Numbered from the stretch's first letter, positions 10,546 to 23,595 are shown. The stretch: 64,000 nt of DNA from Desulfocicer sp963675955 (GCA_963675955.2 CAXXVR010000009.1:1116001-1180000), one strand, 5' to 3'. The notes: generated from the sequence alone by a model not told the origin. A program made the numbers and translations.

Positions 10546-13464
10546 TCAAACTTCAAATTGGTAATTCTAACAAAATAATGGGTCAGGAAATTATTATTCT
10601 GATAGCTTGGGGTAACCTGCAATAGAATTCCCCATCCAATACTTATAAACTCCATTAAATTTATTATTAAGTGCTCCTCTCACGCATCCAAGTATAAGTA
10701 CTAAATCTTATTCACTATTTGCTTCTTCTTTATCATTAATATTTAATTTCAGTTTAAATTCTACGGGTTAGGCTATTCCTGAAACAAATAATGAAAAAGT
10801 AATAGGCCTAGATTCAACAAATAGGTTATTAAGTTGTAATTTTTATGGAGTTGTTAGACCTGAATAATCTTTATAAGTTATGACATTTTTTAAATAAAAG
10901 AGATAATTTTGTTTGGTTAGATCAATTTCGAGAAAAAGAATTTAATTTTCTGCTTTTCGTGTTTTTTAAAGAACCTTTTTCGTGAACTAAAATTCTTTCA
11001 TGCCTCCACATGATGGCCACGACTTACTCACAATACATTCATGTCCTTCATTCACAAATGCTCCATATAAATCTAAGTCAAGTGTATTCAAAACAGTGTT
11101 AGATTCATCATTATTTTCAGTTTATTTTTGATAAGAAATTAAAATGCCCATTTAATTTATTTTTAATAAAGGGATTAATCCTAAAGTAATTTCATCAATT
11201 TCATTCGTTATTACCTGAAGGCAATTTGTATGATAACCTTCTTTTTAATATTAGACAAAATATTTTCCAGATTGGATATTTTTAACATTGACTGAACCTT
11301 TTTTATTTGTTATCGCTTTATAAACAATTTTATTTTATTCAATAATTTCCGGACATTAACGTAGCTCTGATGAACTAGAAAAATTTATTATAACGTCACT
11401 AAGCTCCGATGAATCTAAAATTGAATAAGCTTGTATTTTTATCTGAGTAAAAAATTTATTATGCGAAGTAAATAAAGAATTATCTTTGATAGGTGCATTT
11501 AATAAAATGTTTTGATCATTTGATTCTTCAATTGTTGTGCTGATTGCATTTTTTAATTCTTCTTTGCTAATCATAGTATTTTTGATATACATTTTGATTT
11601 TACGGTTAGCAGAAAATTCCCGACAAATAAACACTTAGGTCTTGATAAAATTTACAACCAAATTTGTCTTTCCTTGAATTAACAAAAAAGAATAGTATTT
11701 AATTTCATCATCATCAATACTTGAATAAATACTTTTTATGATATCTTTAGAATTCGATGCCAAAATCTATAGATCCTTATTATTAGATTTTTCATTCAAT
11801 TCTATTTTAGCATTTTTTACAAGCAATTATGCCCTCAACCATTGGCCTGTTAATTCAGCTGGCACTTCAAATTTGGTCCTTTGATTTACTGCTATTGATT
11901 CTTTTATTTCTTTTTGCTATATTTTTGTTAATTACTCAGTAAAGATATCACATTTTGGATTATTCGCAAATATATTATAAAGGTAAATATTATCAACTGG
12001 CTCTTTGTTTATTGTAATTTGCTCGCCGAGTATCACGGTATCTTTCACATTGCTTATGACTGTTTTTTTAAAAAATAATAGTATAATGCCTGTCGTAAAT
12101 ATAGCCAAAAAAAGTATTATGAATAGTTATTCTAATTATCTTGGAAGATTATATTCAAATTTTTATTTAGGGATCAAAAAAAAACAGTAAAGAGCAATCA
12201 AAAATAAACAATAAGTCAAGGCCAAATCTAATACTAAATTTTTTAGTAAGTATACATTTATTATTAAAGCTCCTTCCAAACAGCATTTTTAATTAAGACA
12301 CGCAACTTTATTTTATTTCTCAGCAACAGGAGTATCAATTTCATTTTCCCATTAAATTGCTGATTAGTCATGAGAACATGAAAGGTAAGGTGAGCGTTAA
12401 ATATCATAGTATTTCTTACAGTTATAGTCCTCTAATATATCTTTATGGATAATGTTTAAACTAACAATGCATTATTAGGAATTTTCCTTAGTATATTCTT
12501 TGTAAAGAGAGAGTGATTCACGATAAATTTATCCAATAATAATAGCGTACATTAATGTCAACATTATCAAGACACTTCCTAAATAAAAAATCATAACTCT
12601 TGACTTTGAATAATTTATAAAGCACAAAAAAAATAAAATCACAGTTGCAATAATTGTAAAAGCAAGCAAAGTGATGATAAGTTCATTGGAAATAAAATCT
12701 TCTAAATTGTGTATTTTAATTATTTTTGTGAGTTGAAATCCGGATTAAAGAAGATAAAATGCAAGAATCAAAGAACATATCGAGATTATATAAATATTGA
12801 ATCTAGAAGTTGAAGGCCTTCTGTTCATTTAATAAGAGGAATAAAGGACGAATCCTAAAAGTATTTCAAATAGGATTTAACTGATTAGCAGAGTGGTTAA
12901 ATACTCTTAATAAAAATCTGTTTTCCAAATCTGCGGCGCAATTTTAGCAAACATAAAGCAAACTAAAATACAAATTAATTCTAGTCCAAATAGTAAAGCA
13001 CCAAATAAATGCAATGATTTTCCAAATACTGAGGGACTAGTAGATAAAACGATTTCTTTCGCTGAGGAAAAACTCCAATAAAGTTACATTAAACTAAAAA
13101 TAACCATGAATATACCAAAAATTATTTCTATGTGATAAGATTAGTAAATAACAAAAGGCGATTTAGAGTCTAATTTGAATAAACAATAAATGAAGTGTCC
13201 TGTTGCAATTATTAGCATGAGAAACCCAACTACCATATTCCAGTTTATTAGTGACAGTTTAGATGGTATTGAAAGTTCTTCTTATATAAATTTATCAGCT
13301 TCATCTTCAACAAAGGTTTAATCAACAAACTTATTTTCATTCTCAGACTATCGGAAAGTTGATAATTGAGATCTTTGAGTCAAGATATTGCTTTTCGGAA
13401 GCTGCAAATTGATTCCAGAATTTTAATTAACTTATGGATATTGCAATTTCAATTAATTTTGCAT
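10546..13464 (-). CDS. Multi-pass membrane protein with large C-terminal region
   Basis: A single uninterrupted frame of 973 codons from ATG 13464 to TGA 10548-10546, with no in-frame TGA and seven TGG Trp codons. The first ~110 residues are Gln/Ser/Asn-rich and soluble. About nine hydrophobic helices follow, the last two flanking a loop with clustered cysteines (CLNQKCCLEG). Roughly 560 hydrophilic residues then form a C-terminal region containing a stretch of the shape KGSVNVKNIQSGKYFVQYQ, like a carboxypeptidase-regulatory or other beta-sandwich fold, and Cys pairs around SKSWPSCGG. The topology suggests a surface protein with a large extracellular or lumenal domain. Family unknown; the call rests on hydrophobicity and the long clean frame. 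Confidence 0.65.
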
Positions 13465-13956
13465 TTGCGAAGCTTGAATGGGATTTTGACTCAAATATAA
13501 ACTGGATTAGTTCTAAAAAATATTAATAACCCAATTTATAAGTTAACATTATGCACACTATATTGAAATGATCGGTTTTACATTTAACAAAAATAGCTTT
13601 TTTCTATAAAATATAATTTTATTAACAATTATTTTTAAATTTTTATTTTGAGATTAACTTGGCATTAGAAATATTAATGTTAAATAATGAGAATAAAATA
13701 TTTTATTGATTCTGAAATAAAAATTAATAGTTATTTCATAAAGATTTTTTTTCTTTATAAAGCCTCTTTTAATAATTTATTATTATATCATTATAACTAT
13801 AAATTTCAGTATTTTTAGTAATCTGCAAAAAAATCCAATGGAAAATTTTTGGATAAGCGAATCAAATAATAAGTAGGTAAAATTATTTTTAATGGTATTA
13901 TACTAAAAAAGGAACAAATAAATTAGAATTAGCTTTAATCCTTATCAAATTTAAGT
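13465..13956. other. Intergenic region, no gene seen
   Basis: About 490 nt without a convincing frame. A reading frame here is technically open if TGA counts as Trp, but its composition looks random. Confidence 0.4.
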
Positions 13957-14724
13957 TCAATGAAAATCAGACCAAGTAGTGACTAAAAATATAAAATCGA
14001 TAGAAAAATTGGCCAATAAAATAAAACGAATGGATATAATAATAATGAAATAGTGAAAATCTAGTTTAATCCTAACGACAATTTCAACTAGTAAAATTTT
14101 TGCAGTAAATAGACTTTGTCAAGCATTGCGTCTTTTGATTTTCCAGAAAAAATATAAAATTAAAACAATTCTTTTCCTGATTTTTGGAGTAAAATTTTTG
14201 AAAAAGATGGAAATGAAAGCCCAAGTAATTAAGAAAATGAATAATGTGAATAGTTTGTTCGGTAATAAATTCAGTAACTTGATCTTGAAGAAGAAGAAGA
14301 AGAGTAAGAATTAGGACAATAATTATAAAAAACATAAAAATAATTAACTTTAAACGAAAACGTAATCACCCAATAAGAATAAAATAATTATTTTTACTAA
14401 TCGCAATATATAAAAGATTAAAAAAATAATTAACAAAATTCAGAAGAAAAGCCAATAATACTCTCCTCTTTGTCTTGTAAGCAATTTAAAGAAATTTACC
14501 TGTAAGATAACTGTTAAAACTAATCTGCTGATTACAATAATTTTCGCTAATAAAATAGTTAATGCTAACCATATCCAAATTAAATTGTCATGCAAACAAT
14601 CCATAATCCGTTTATCCTTGAGATTTCTTAAATACTTTACACTGGGCATGTAAAGTATTTTGATCAAACAAAAGAATATGGATTCATTTTAATAAATTAA
14701 GAAACTACAGAAATTTTTTTTCAT
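13957..14724 (-). CDS. Small multi-pass membrane protein, unknown
   Basis: Not recognised. The frame starts at ATG 14724 (MKKNFCSFLIY) and shows successive hydrophobic segments separated by short basic loops, including DNLIWIWLALTILLAK, YYWLFF-TGA-ILLIIFLIFY and KIRKRIVLILYFF. This alternation is typical of polytopic membrane proteins. TGA occurs in frame within helices (LFF-TGA-ILL) and in RRNA-TGA-QSLF and is read as Trp. The end is a TGA at 13959-13957 (or four codons on, at 13945). A competing frame over the same region is also open but has a less protein-like composition. The start lies only a few nucleotides from the earliest possible start of the divergent synthetase gene, so one of the two starts may be wrong. 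Confidence 0.4.
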
Positions 14725-14731
14725 TACTAAG

Positions 14732-16959
14732 ATGTTACAAATGTATTTCTGAGTAAAGACTATTTGAGCTTATCCAAATAAGGAATGTGTATTCAACTAT
14801 CCTTTAATATCTGCATTTACCGTGGAAAAACTTGTGTAAAAAGAAAGGCTGTGAACTTAAATCCATTAATGTGATAACTTTATTTTATTTGCAATCAATT
14901 TGTGTTTTAATTTAATTAAATAAAAATATTTTTATAAATTCTTATTACTTATATAAAATAATTTGAACTTTGAAAATTATTATTTCTTCAAGCAAAGCGC
15001 ATTAAACCCAGATCTTGCAAATGAAAAAGCTTTGATTTACATTAGCAATATGACCAAATAATAAAAAATTTATACCTACAAGGAATTGTAAAGTGAAGTA
15101 AGCAAATTTGCTTATGTGCTAAAAAAAATGGGGATAACAAAGGGTGATAGAGTAGTCATATTTTGTCCCATGATACCAGAAGCAATAATTGGTATATTAG
15201 CTTGTGTTAGGATCGCAGCTATCCATTCAATAGTTTTTGGGGGATTTGCAGCAAAGGAACTTGCTAGAAGAATAATCGACTGTAAGCCAAAACTAATTAT
15301 TAGTGCAAGTTGTGGACTTGAACCACATCGAGCTGTTGATTATAAAGGATTATTGGATAAAGCAATAGATGATTCCAAAATCCAACTCAAAACTATTATT
15401 ATATAAAGAGAGTAATTAAGAACCAGCTAAATTGTTATTGGTCGAGATTTTGACTATCATTCTTTAATGGAAATGGCTGGGGAAGCTGATTGTGTTCCAG
15501 TCGAAAGTACACATCCTCTTTATATTCTTTATACTTCCGGGACAAGTGGATCACCAAAGGGGATTGTCCGAGATTAAGGTGGGACAGCCGTCGCTTTGAC
15601 TTGGACAATGTAACACATAATGGGGGTAAAACAAAAAGATGTTTATTTTTCAACAAGCGATATTGGATGGGTAGTAGGACATTCATTTATTATTTATGGA
15701 CCGTTGATAATGGGAGCTGCAACTATAATTTATGAAGGAAAGCCTATTGGCACCCCTGATCCAGGAGCGTGGTGGAAAATAGTAGAAGATTATAAAGTAA
15801 TGGGTTTATATACTGCCCCAACTGCTATTAGAGCTTTAAAAAAGGAAGATCCAAATGGTGATTGGATAAAAAAATATGATATTTCTTCATTAAAAGCAGT
15901 TTCGTTTGCAGGAGAGCGATGTGATATTAAGACATTTGACTGGTTGAGTTAAAATTTAAAAGGCGTGTTATGTAATGACAATTATTGGCAAACAGAAACA
16001 GGTTGGATAATTTCTTGTAATTACACTGATTTGTATACATTCCCTCCTAAACCTGGCTCAGCAACAAAACCATGTCCAGGATTTAATCTTAAAATAATGA
16101 ACGATCATTTAGAAGAATTACCAATGAATGAATTAGGTAAAATTTTAATAAAATTACCAATGCCACCTTCATTTATGCTCACATTGTGGGGAAATGATAA
16201 AGAATTTATCTCAAAGTATTTAAAGTATGATGGATATTATATGACTGGCGATGCTGGCTATTTTGATGATGATGGATACTTGCATGTAATGACTAGATTG
16301 GATGATGTCATTAACACGGCAGGGCATCGATTATCAACAGCATAGATGGAAGAAGTTTTGTTGTAGCATGATTTAGTTAATGAAGTTAGATATTATAAAT
16401 TATTAAACTTTTTTTGTCCAATAGGCTGCTGTTGTATCAGTTAAAGAAAATTTTAGAGGGGAAATACCTGTAGGTTTTGTCTGTTTAAAAAAAACTGATT
16501 TAATAATTGATGAGAAGAAAATATAGAATGAGTTGATTTAACTAGTTAGAAATGATATAGGGCCAGTTGCTGTCTTTCGGTCTGTTATTATTATATCAAG
16601 ACTCCCTAAAACAAGGCTATTGAATAAAATAATTAAATTAACTTTTTAGGAGTGGCAAATATTTAAGATATACTTTGAAGAAAATGTTAGATTGTGAATC
16701 TTTTGCAATGCCAGCTACAATAGAAGATAAAACTGTTTATTCAGAATTATAATAAAAAATAATAGAAGCGGGATATGGAGTCAAGCCTGGTATTATCTAT
16801 GAAGAGGATACCATTTCTTTGTCTCCTAAACTCAAGTCTTAGGAATAAGAAGTATTTATTTTGTTTTTTTTGTAATAAAATTGTGAAAGTTAATAGCTGT
16901 TGAATTGGAAAAAGAAGGCTAAATTTAACAATTCCAGATTTGATAGTTTTATTTTTTGA
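14732..16959 (+). CDS. Acyl-CoA synthetase, ACSS3/propionyl-CoA synthetase type
   Basis: Activates a short-chain acid (propionate or acetate) to the acyl-CoA through an acyl-adenylate. Recognised blocks in order: GDRVVIFCPMIPEAIIGILA, HSIVFGGFAAKELARR, the AMP-binding P-loop YTSGTSGSPKGIV, SDIGWVVGHSFIIYGPL, the YEGKPIGTPD block, TAPTAIRA, GERCD, YWQTETGW, TGDAG, the hinge DDVINTAGHR and the catalytic-lysine region PKTR-SGK. Introns: about 40 nt near 16384-16423 and a GC-AG intron at 16616-16649 that interrupts PKTRSGK. The stop is TGA 16957-16959. From about 14987 homology is clear; the 5' part from ATG 14732 (with FW and IW written by TGA) would supply a short N-terminal domain but needs a ~170-nt intron and is uncertain. 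Confidence 0.85.
16616..16649 (+). other. 34-nt GC-AG intron in the acyl-CoA synthetase
   Basis: Exon ends ...ACAAG, intron runs GCTATTG...CTTTTTAG, exon resumes GAGTGGC. Only this junction gives P-K-T-R-S-G-K, the invariant C-terminal motif carrying the catalytic lysine. No GT donor fits in this position. Confidence 0.85.
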
Positions 16960-17127
16960 AATTTAAAATCAAAGCAATTTAATAATAATAATAAATAAAT
17001 AAAAATAAATAATATTAAATAATTTTTAAATTAATAATTTATTAGTAATTTTATTTTGAAATTTTCTTAAAACAAAAAAAAAACAATTTTTGAAAAAGTG
17101 GATTAAATTTTATTCTATTAATTAGAA

Positions 17128-19452
17128 TCAAGGGGATATAAAAAACTTTTTTAATTTTTTTTCATCCAATTATTTTCTCTCTTCAATCCTACCTAAGATT
17201 TTTTATAAATTTTAATTTAAATTATCCAGTTTCTCACCATTATTAATAGACAACTAATTTTTTGTTAATGTTTTCACTGTATTTTTTGATTCACTTAGCG
17301 ATTTATGCAAGTTCTTTTTTATTTTTTTTAACATATGCTATTTTTCGGGACTAATCCCATCAAAAATGTCATCAGATTGTTTAATGTAATTAACATCCAA
17401 AGGTTTAAAAATTTAATCATAGTGTACTTTATACTTTTAGTTCATATCAGAAATATCTTTTACGAATGACTAAAGTTTATTCATTTTTGCTAGAAACTTT
17501 CTTGTAGCATGTAAAGTGATCAATTCTTTTTCCATTTCTGGGGCAACCATTTAAGTTGAATAAATTTGCATACGTTTCTTTTCTTAGCTTGAAGGCTTAT
17601 AGACTCGCCATTGATCCATAGGATATTTATTCCCTACAGGCATTGGGTTATTATTCAAGTACTATAAAATTTATATTTTTTTTGAGTTTAGGTATTAAGG
17701 GTATTCAATATCTTTCACAACATTGTTATAATAAGGTGATGAAATTAATTCAAGGTAAACACTATCCTAAGATTTATTTGTATTATTGCTTTTTTCATCA
17801 ACTTTATTTATTAAAATTTAATTAATTCATTTCAGTTTTTCAATTTCTTTGGTCAGCAAATCCTTTTGGATTCCTAATTCCGCAAGATCAGTTATTACCA
17901 TTTTTTCATGTCTAATTATCTTATTTTTTTATAAGTTTAAGAAAAAAAGCAAGATATTAATATTAGTCACAAGTTATTCTCTAGTAATCTAAGAAATTAG
18001 CAAAAGTTGTTGTTCGGCTTCACCAAGAATCAGATTGCTATCTTAACATTATTAAGTTTATAATTTCTCCAATTCTAATTTTTGCTCTATTTTTATTTAC
18101 TTCATTCGTTCTTCTTATTCTTTCTATAAGCGTTCTTTTATTTTTTTTTCATGTAGTAATTACTTTTCTCTTTTGATTCTTTAATCTCTTTCCTTTTAAT
18201 ATTCTAATAATTTTACGTTAAATGGAATTTTGGCTTAGTAAGTGCCAATTGGTCTTTCAAAAGAATCTACACTTGAAACTCATTTTTTAACAGGAATTTT
18301 TAGTTTCTGAGCTAAAGTTCCTTAAATTTTATTTTAAATTGATTATTTTGCATAATCCGCACTAGATTTATATCTATATAATAACTTTATTTATTCCACT
18401 TGAAAATTCGATAAAGGCTTATATTCTAATGGCGATCTATTCAAATGAAAACAATTAGAATGTTTAGAAATTGTTGATTTATTAGTTTGTGATTTCTAAC
18501 TAATTTTTATTATTTTCCCAATCATTGTAGTTAGTTTATCCATATTCGGGTTAGTTTATTTAACAAAATCTAATATTAGTTTCTAGATAGTCATGTGTTA
18601 TAAGTCAATATCACAGTGTTTAGAAACCTCATGAATTATTAGTAATTCAATGCTCTTTTAAAATTCTTTCACCAGGCTTTCAATATAATCCGCTTCAGTT
18701 AATAAAATATTACTACTTTAACTTGCATTATTTCTGTCCATATTAATTGAATTTGCTAAGGAATTACTCTCAAATATTTTTAATTAGTTTGTTTTTTTAG
18801 TTAATTTATTCTTTTAATTTTCTAATATTTTAATTGGCGATTCGATTATTGGTTTAATAATGCTTGCTGAATAACTTTTCACTAATTAATGATTTTTATC
18901 TGATAGTATTTAAAATTTGGTGTTAGTCATTTTAACCATCACTTTTTATTATTTCATTAACTCCTTTTTTTTCTGCAAATAATCATTTATAGGCTTCTTG
19001 CGGTTATAAAGAGTTGTATGCAAAAGTAAGTCTGCTATCTTCCCACCTCATTTCATTTATTCTTTTAATTATTTTTCATTGACTTTTCGTTTACTCATTT
19101 AAATTCCCTACGAAGGCTCTTCAAGAGTCTATGTGTTAATTTTTTATTCCTCACTTTATTTCGTTTCCTCCCTTTAAACATTTTATTCATCATTTTCCTG
19201 CAAAGTGCTTTCAAGTTCCTCTAATTAAGAATCTTCACACCTAATGTATTAATGTTCTTTCATACCATATTTGTTTTTTAATACTTCAGGCAAAATTTCT
19301 ACAATTTTCATTTCAGGATAATGTTAAAACTTTGTTTCTAATTTTGACTTTTCAACAGTTTCATTATCCTGTGAGTTTTAAATATTATCAACAATATCTT
19401 CTTTCTCAAAAAATTCAGTAAATTTGGAATTAGAATTGAATTATGTTGACAT
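17128..19452 (-). CDS. Coiled-coil protein of about 774 residues, unknown
   Basis: Not recognised. One continuous frame of 775 codons runs from ATG 19452 to TGA 17130-17128 with no intron needed. The N-terminus is acidic; the middle holds long Lys/Glu/Gln-rich helices (for example KIKERLQKEQEERMKQIK) predicted to form coiled coils; the rest is basic and Ser/Asn-rich. Three in-frame TGAs (QMK-TGA-GGK, VKK-TGA-VSS, KLK-TGA-INQ) fall in good coding sequence and are read as Trp. A cytoskeletal or ciliary role is a guess from composition alone. Confidence 0.6.
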
Positions 19453-19653
19453 AGAAATACCAAAAATTATATATTTTTTAAAACTGAATGCTATCAATAA
19501 TTTTTTTATTTAATGATAATTTTTTTTAAGATTTTTAGAAAAATATTTATAAAATTATCAATTTTAATTAATCATTTAGCGCATTCACTTACTAAATACT
19601 TTAAGTTCTTCATTAATGATATTTATAAAATTTTGTAATAAAATTTATAAGAT

Positions 19654-20532
19654 TCAATTTAAATAGATTTCAAAATCATCAATGCCCCAGGACGCTTCGC
19701 AAGGGGACTACTTTAAAGTTGATCCAATACTAAACTTGAATTTTGTCTCATTATGTGGCATTACATAGCTTACCTATATTTAAAAATAACTTTTAACAAA
19801 ATTTCTTACATGTTTCCCAATCCTATCAGGTAAAGGTCCTCCACATACATCAACACCATACTTTTTGCAAACCCAATTGAGAACAATATCACACCATGAA
19901 TAGCTTTCAATCCAAATGATTTATTCATCAATCTTTGCAAATGCAAATTCACCCTACCAATTATCAATAAAATTGAAATTAAAATGAATTTCAAGCTATG
20001 ATAATTAATTATTATTAATGTATGTTAAACCTAAGAGTGGGAAGGCAGGTTATCAAATTCTTTCGTAATTATTTCACCACCAAAATTACAATGTCCACCT
20101 AAAATTGATTTATTAGATTAGAATAACTATACCAAGAAAGTAATTTTCCGAATTCTAACAAGATGACACAACTTTTTTACTCCAACCAACAATTTAATTT
20201 TCAAAAGTTTCTTCATGGTAAAGTTTTTTCTATTTAATATCCTTATACATAAAATTATATTCAAAATCTCCTAATTTTAAATTATTTTCAGGAATTATCT
20301 CATAATCAGAGGATATTTCATTATTTTCATTTGAATATTTTAAAATGATGTCCTTATTTTATAAAATTGCGAAATCTTAATTTTATGTGCCAATGATTTG
20401 CACTTCTTGTGAAGGCGTTTCCAAAACTATTTCTGTGGGCTAATGAGGCTCATTTATTATTGTAAAATAAGCATCCTTTTATGAAACTAAGACAAAGAGA
20501 CTGCAAAATAAAATAATTTAAAATATTTTCAT
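19654..20532 (-). CDS. Secreted or membrane-anchored protein with Cys/Trp-rich C-terminal domain
   Basis: Begins MKIFQIILFCSLFVLVSQ, a clear signal peptide, followed by about 100 polar residues and a domain with the pattern FIDNWQGEFAFAKID, WIESYSW, DVCGGPLPD, IGSTLKQSPC and ASWGIDDFEI. Repeated 'DxWxGE...IW...CGG...IGSxLxxxPxxESWGIxD' architecture is familiar from secreted ciliate proteins, where it behaves as a beta-sandwich surface domain; that recollection is not a database result. Three short introns of about 34-37 nt are required, one at 20099-20132. The stop is TGA at 19656-19654. Trp residues are all TGG here. Confidence 0.65.
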
Positions 20533-20561
20533 TTGTTTTTGGAAAACGCATAATTAATAAA

Positions 20562-22722
20562 TCAAAAATTTAATTTTTTATTATTTAAAATCATAAATTA
20601 TTTTCTTCTTCCATTGACTCCTTTAAGCCTTGCTAAATTGATATCCTTTCTAACTTTTTAAATAATTTTTCTTCTTTTTTTTAAACATACTTAACTTCTT
20701 CTTAAACATCATGAATAAATTTGGTAAGGATTGATATAATAATACCAAGCAAAACAAACTATGTTATCATAACAGTCCCACAAATTATCTAATTTTTAGC
20801 TTCATAAATAATAATAAATGGTAACTATATTTGTATAAATATTTTCTTTCAGTTGTTTTATTGTTTAAGCTTAATGTGATAACTTATTACTTGATTCATA
20901 TGCTGTCATAAATCCGTGACCTAATTTAAATAGGAAAAGATTGCTTAAATTATAACCTAAAGAAATTTTCAAGAAATCTATGAATATAAATAAAAAATTT
21001 TTTTGCCCCTAAATATCCCCAAACACTTTGCAATACCATAAAATACTAGCATTAAAGACTATCCAAAGTAAAAAAAACATGACAGACAAAGTATTTGAAA
21101 CACACTGGAGTAAAATATAAATTATCAAATGTAACTTTTTTTATCATTTTTGAATAGATTCTTAAAAATAAAGCAACTTTTGCTAAATAATTCATTAAAG
21201 TGATTGTCATTATTACAATCAAAATATTTTCAATTATTTTAATAGTATTTTCCCTTGAAATTAAATCTTTGACATCAAAATATTCAGTAGCACCTTTTGG
21301 GCTGAGAGATAACTCATTAAGTTCTTTGTAAAGTGATTCCTTTTAGGTAAGTAAATAAATAATAATGAGTAATCCTAATAAATCTATTGAATATATAAAA
21401 TCAAAACAGTAATGTTAACTCAATATATGAAGTACTCTAAATTTTGCAATTTCTAAATAACAAAATTTGAATTCTATTATTCATGGGCCATGGTACTCTT
21501 ATTTTTATTGTTTTTCTTCTTTTTTTTCAGTGTTGTTAGGTTAATTTTATTGTTTTTCTTATTGCATTTCTTATTATTTTTTTTATTACTTTAATTTTTG
21601 TTATTCTTAAAGCAATTTATATTAAGCAATGACTAATGATTTCGATCTCTTACCATGAAAAGAGATAATTTCAAAAAACGCATTAAGTAAGAGAATAATA
21701 GCTAAAATTTTGATTATTAAGTAGTGTAAAGTATATTGATCACTTGAGATTCCAGTATTTAAAATCTAAATTTAAGGAGTGATTTAAAACTTTGAAAATA
21801 ATGAGTTTTAAAAATAGGAAAACATATGCGCTGCGATGTGAGTAAATACTATAATCGATAACCGTTTTTCATTATGCAAAAACATCTTCTGATTAAAAAT
21901 AAAAATTCAAACGAATTTCTATTTTTTTTGCGAAATCATTTTCTTATCTTGGATCAATATATTTAAAAAACAATTATGTTAAAACAGTATTTTAGCATAA
22001 GCTTCATCATACTCATCTTTATCCTTCAGATTCAAAAAATAAGTTTAAATATGATTTTTTGGAGAAGTAAAATTTAATTCTTTACAATAAAAATAGTCAA
22101 ATTTTCAGTCGGATAACTTTGAAACATTTACAATTAAATCACTGCATTCTTAGGGATCAGCTAATGTAATAATTACTTCAGCAAATGGTAATCTTGAAGC
22201 CAATTAATGTTCATTACTATTCACTTAATATCAAAGGAGCTCTTAATAATCTTCGATAAAATTCGTATCTTCATATTCCTTAAACTTATTAAAATAAACA
22301 AAAATACAGTGATATTGGTAAGAAAAATATCCGTGATCATTTCATGAATTCTTATTATAAAAAATAAAAATATTATAATTGAAAAACTGAAGAGAGTCTT
22401 CAACTTCTCTTTTCATAAATTCGGATTGAAAAAAAGAATAGATCATAGAGCAATATAATATCAAAATAATATAGGATTTTATGTATCTAATGACAAGACT
22501 TTTAGTTAAATATATAGAATATTCTCTTGTTTTAAAAAGTTTTAAATGCTTGAGTTTATCCTCACCCTTAAAATTGAATTTTAAATTGAATTTTTACTTT
22601 TTTATAGATTGGAGCTCTTGAAAAATAAATGTCTATATTCTTTTGCGTTAGTTTATTTCTATGTTAATAAAATTAGTTTGATCTAAAAATATGTACCCAA
22701 AAACTTTTAAAGAACAAAGCAT
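20562..22722 (-). CDS. Polycystin/TRP-like cation channel
   Basis: Architecture from N to C: soluble basic N-terminus, one transmembrane helix (YIKSYIILILYCSMIYSF), a long polar loop of more than 150 residues with several Trp, then further hydrophobic helices and a final helix running into a charged tail (LGIIISILTKFIHDVQEEVK). One helix before a large extracellular loop and five after it, ending in an 'xxII.D.x.EVK' segment, is the layout of polycystin-2/TRPP channels, which are Ca2+-permeable and often ciliary. In the loop, tryptophans are mainly written TGA (KNS-TGA-NDH, ELL-TGA-YQV, LSD-TGA-KFD). Several introns are implied after about 21650. Stop TGA 20564-20562. Family placement is tentative; mucolipin-like is an alternative. 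Confidence 0.5.
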
Positions 22723-22756
22723 ACTTAAAAACCAATAATACAATTTCGCAAAACAA

Positions 22757-23595
22757 TTATTTAATTCCACTTTATTAGTCTTATTTTTTTAACCAGCTAG
22801 GATCTTTCTTTGTTCTTCTTTCCTTCTTTCTTCCTCTTTTTTATCTATTGTTTCTTATTCATTGTCTAAGATATCCTGAATATTTTCTTAGATAATATTT
22901 ATATAAGATTATTTATTTCTTCAAAATTATAAAAAATTAAAGTTTTACCTTAGGACAATATAAACTTCAGGGATATAATCAGTAAAATCACGTGTGTAGT
23001 TAGGAAACAGTCCAGTTCGAATTTTATCACTCCATAGCATCAATGCATCTTTATCATTCTATTAAAAATAATCAACATTGTTTTTAATTTAAATGAACTT
23101 GAAAAAACAAAATATCTTTATCAATAAAATCTTAAGCGGACACAATCTGTCTTAAATCTGAAAAGGTTTAAATATCGTCTGTTAATTCAAGAGTACTCAT
23201 TGTGTTTTCATTTCATATTTTGATAAATTATTTAGGAATTTCTTTTTCTTTCTTTGAACTTTTAAAAAATAATTTTAAATGGGAGATAATTTTGTCGTTT
23301 ATTTGTTCTTCGTAGTATTCTTCAAGTTGAAGAAACTTATCCTAATGTTTAAAAGCATCTATTTTTTCACGAATTTAGAATGATTACAATGAGAATTTTT
23401 TGATAACCTTAAAGTTAAAAATATTGATATTTAATGTACAGCTGCTTCTTAATCTAATTATTAATTCAATTCCATATTCGTTTTTTACAGGATCTTCATT
23501 GCACTATCAAGCTTTTTTATATTCTGCCTTTAGGATTTCTTTTCCCTTGTTAAATCATTTAGATATTCCTTGTCATCTCCGAATGGGTTAAACAT
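22757..23595 (-). CDS. Soluble protein of unknown function, possibly fused to the channel downstream
   Basis: Starts MFNPFGDDKEYLNDL at 23595. Translation across three short introns gives a mostly helical, acidic protein of about 230 residues with a block DKIRTGLFPNYTRDFTDYIP and a highly charged tail (DNEQETIDKKEEERRKEE). An in-frame TGA in FIKI-TGA-NENT is read as Trp. With the splice choice giving this tail, the frame shows no TGA before the ATG of the polycystin-like channel and is continuous with it, so either a stop is hidden in an unrecognised intron, a TAA serves as stop, or the two are one gene. An alternative acceptor gives an early TGA but loses the tail. The end coordinate is approximate. 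Confidence 0.45.

Noticed and set aside
13736..14866. An alternative leftward frame over the small membrane-protein gene
   Set aside because: It is open only if six TGAs are Trp and has a random-looking composition; the other frame shows regular helices and basic loops.
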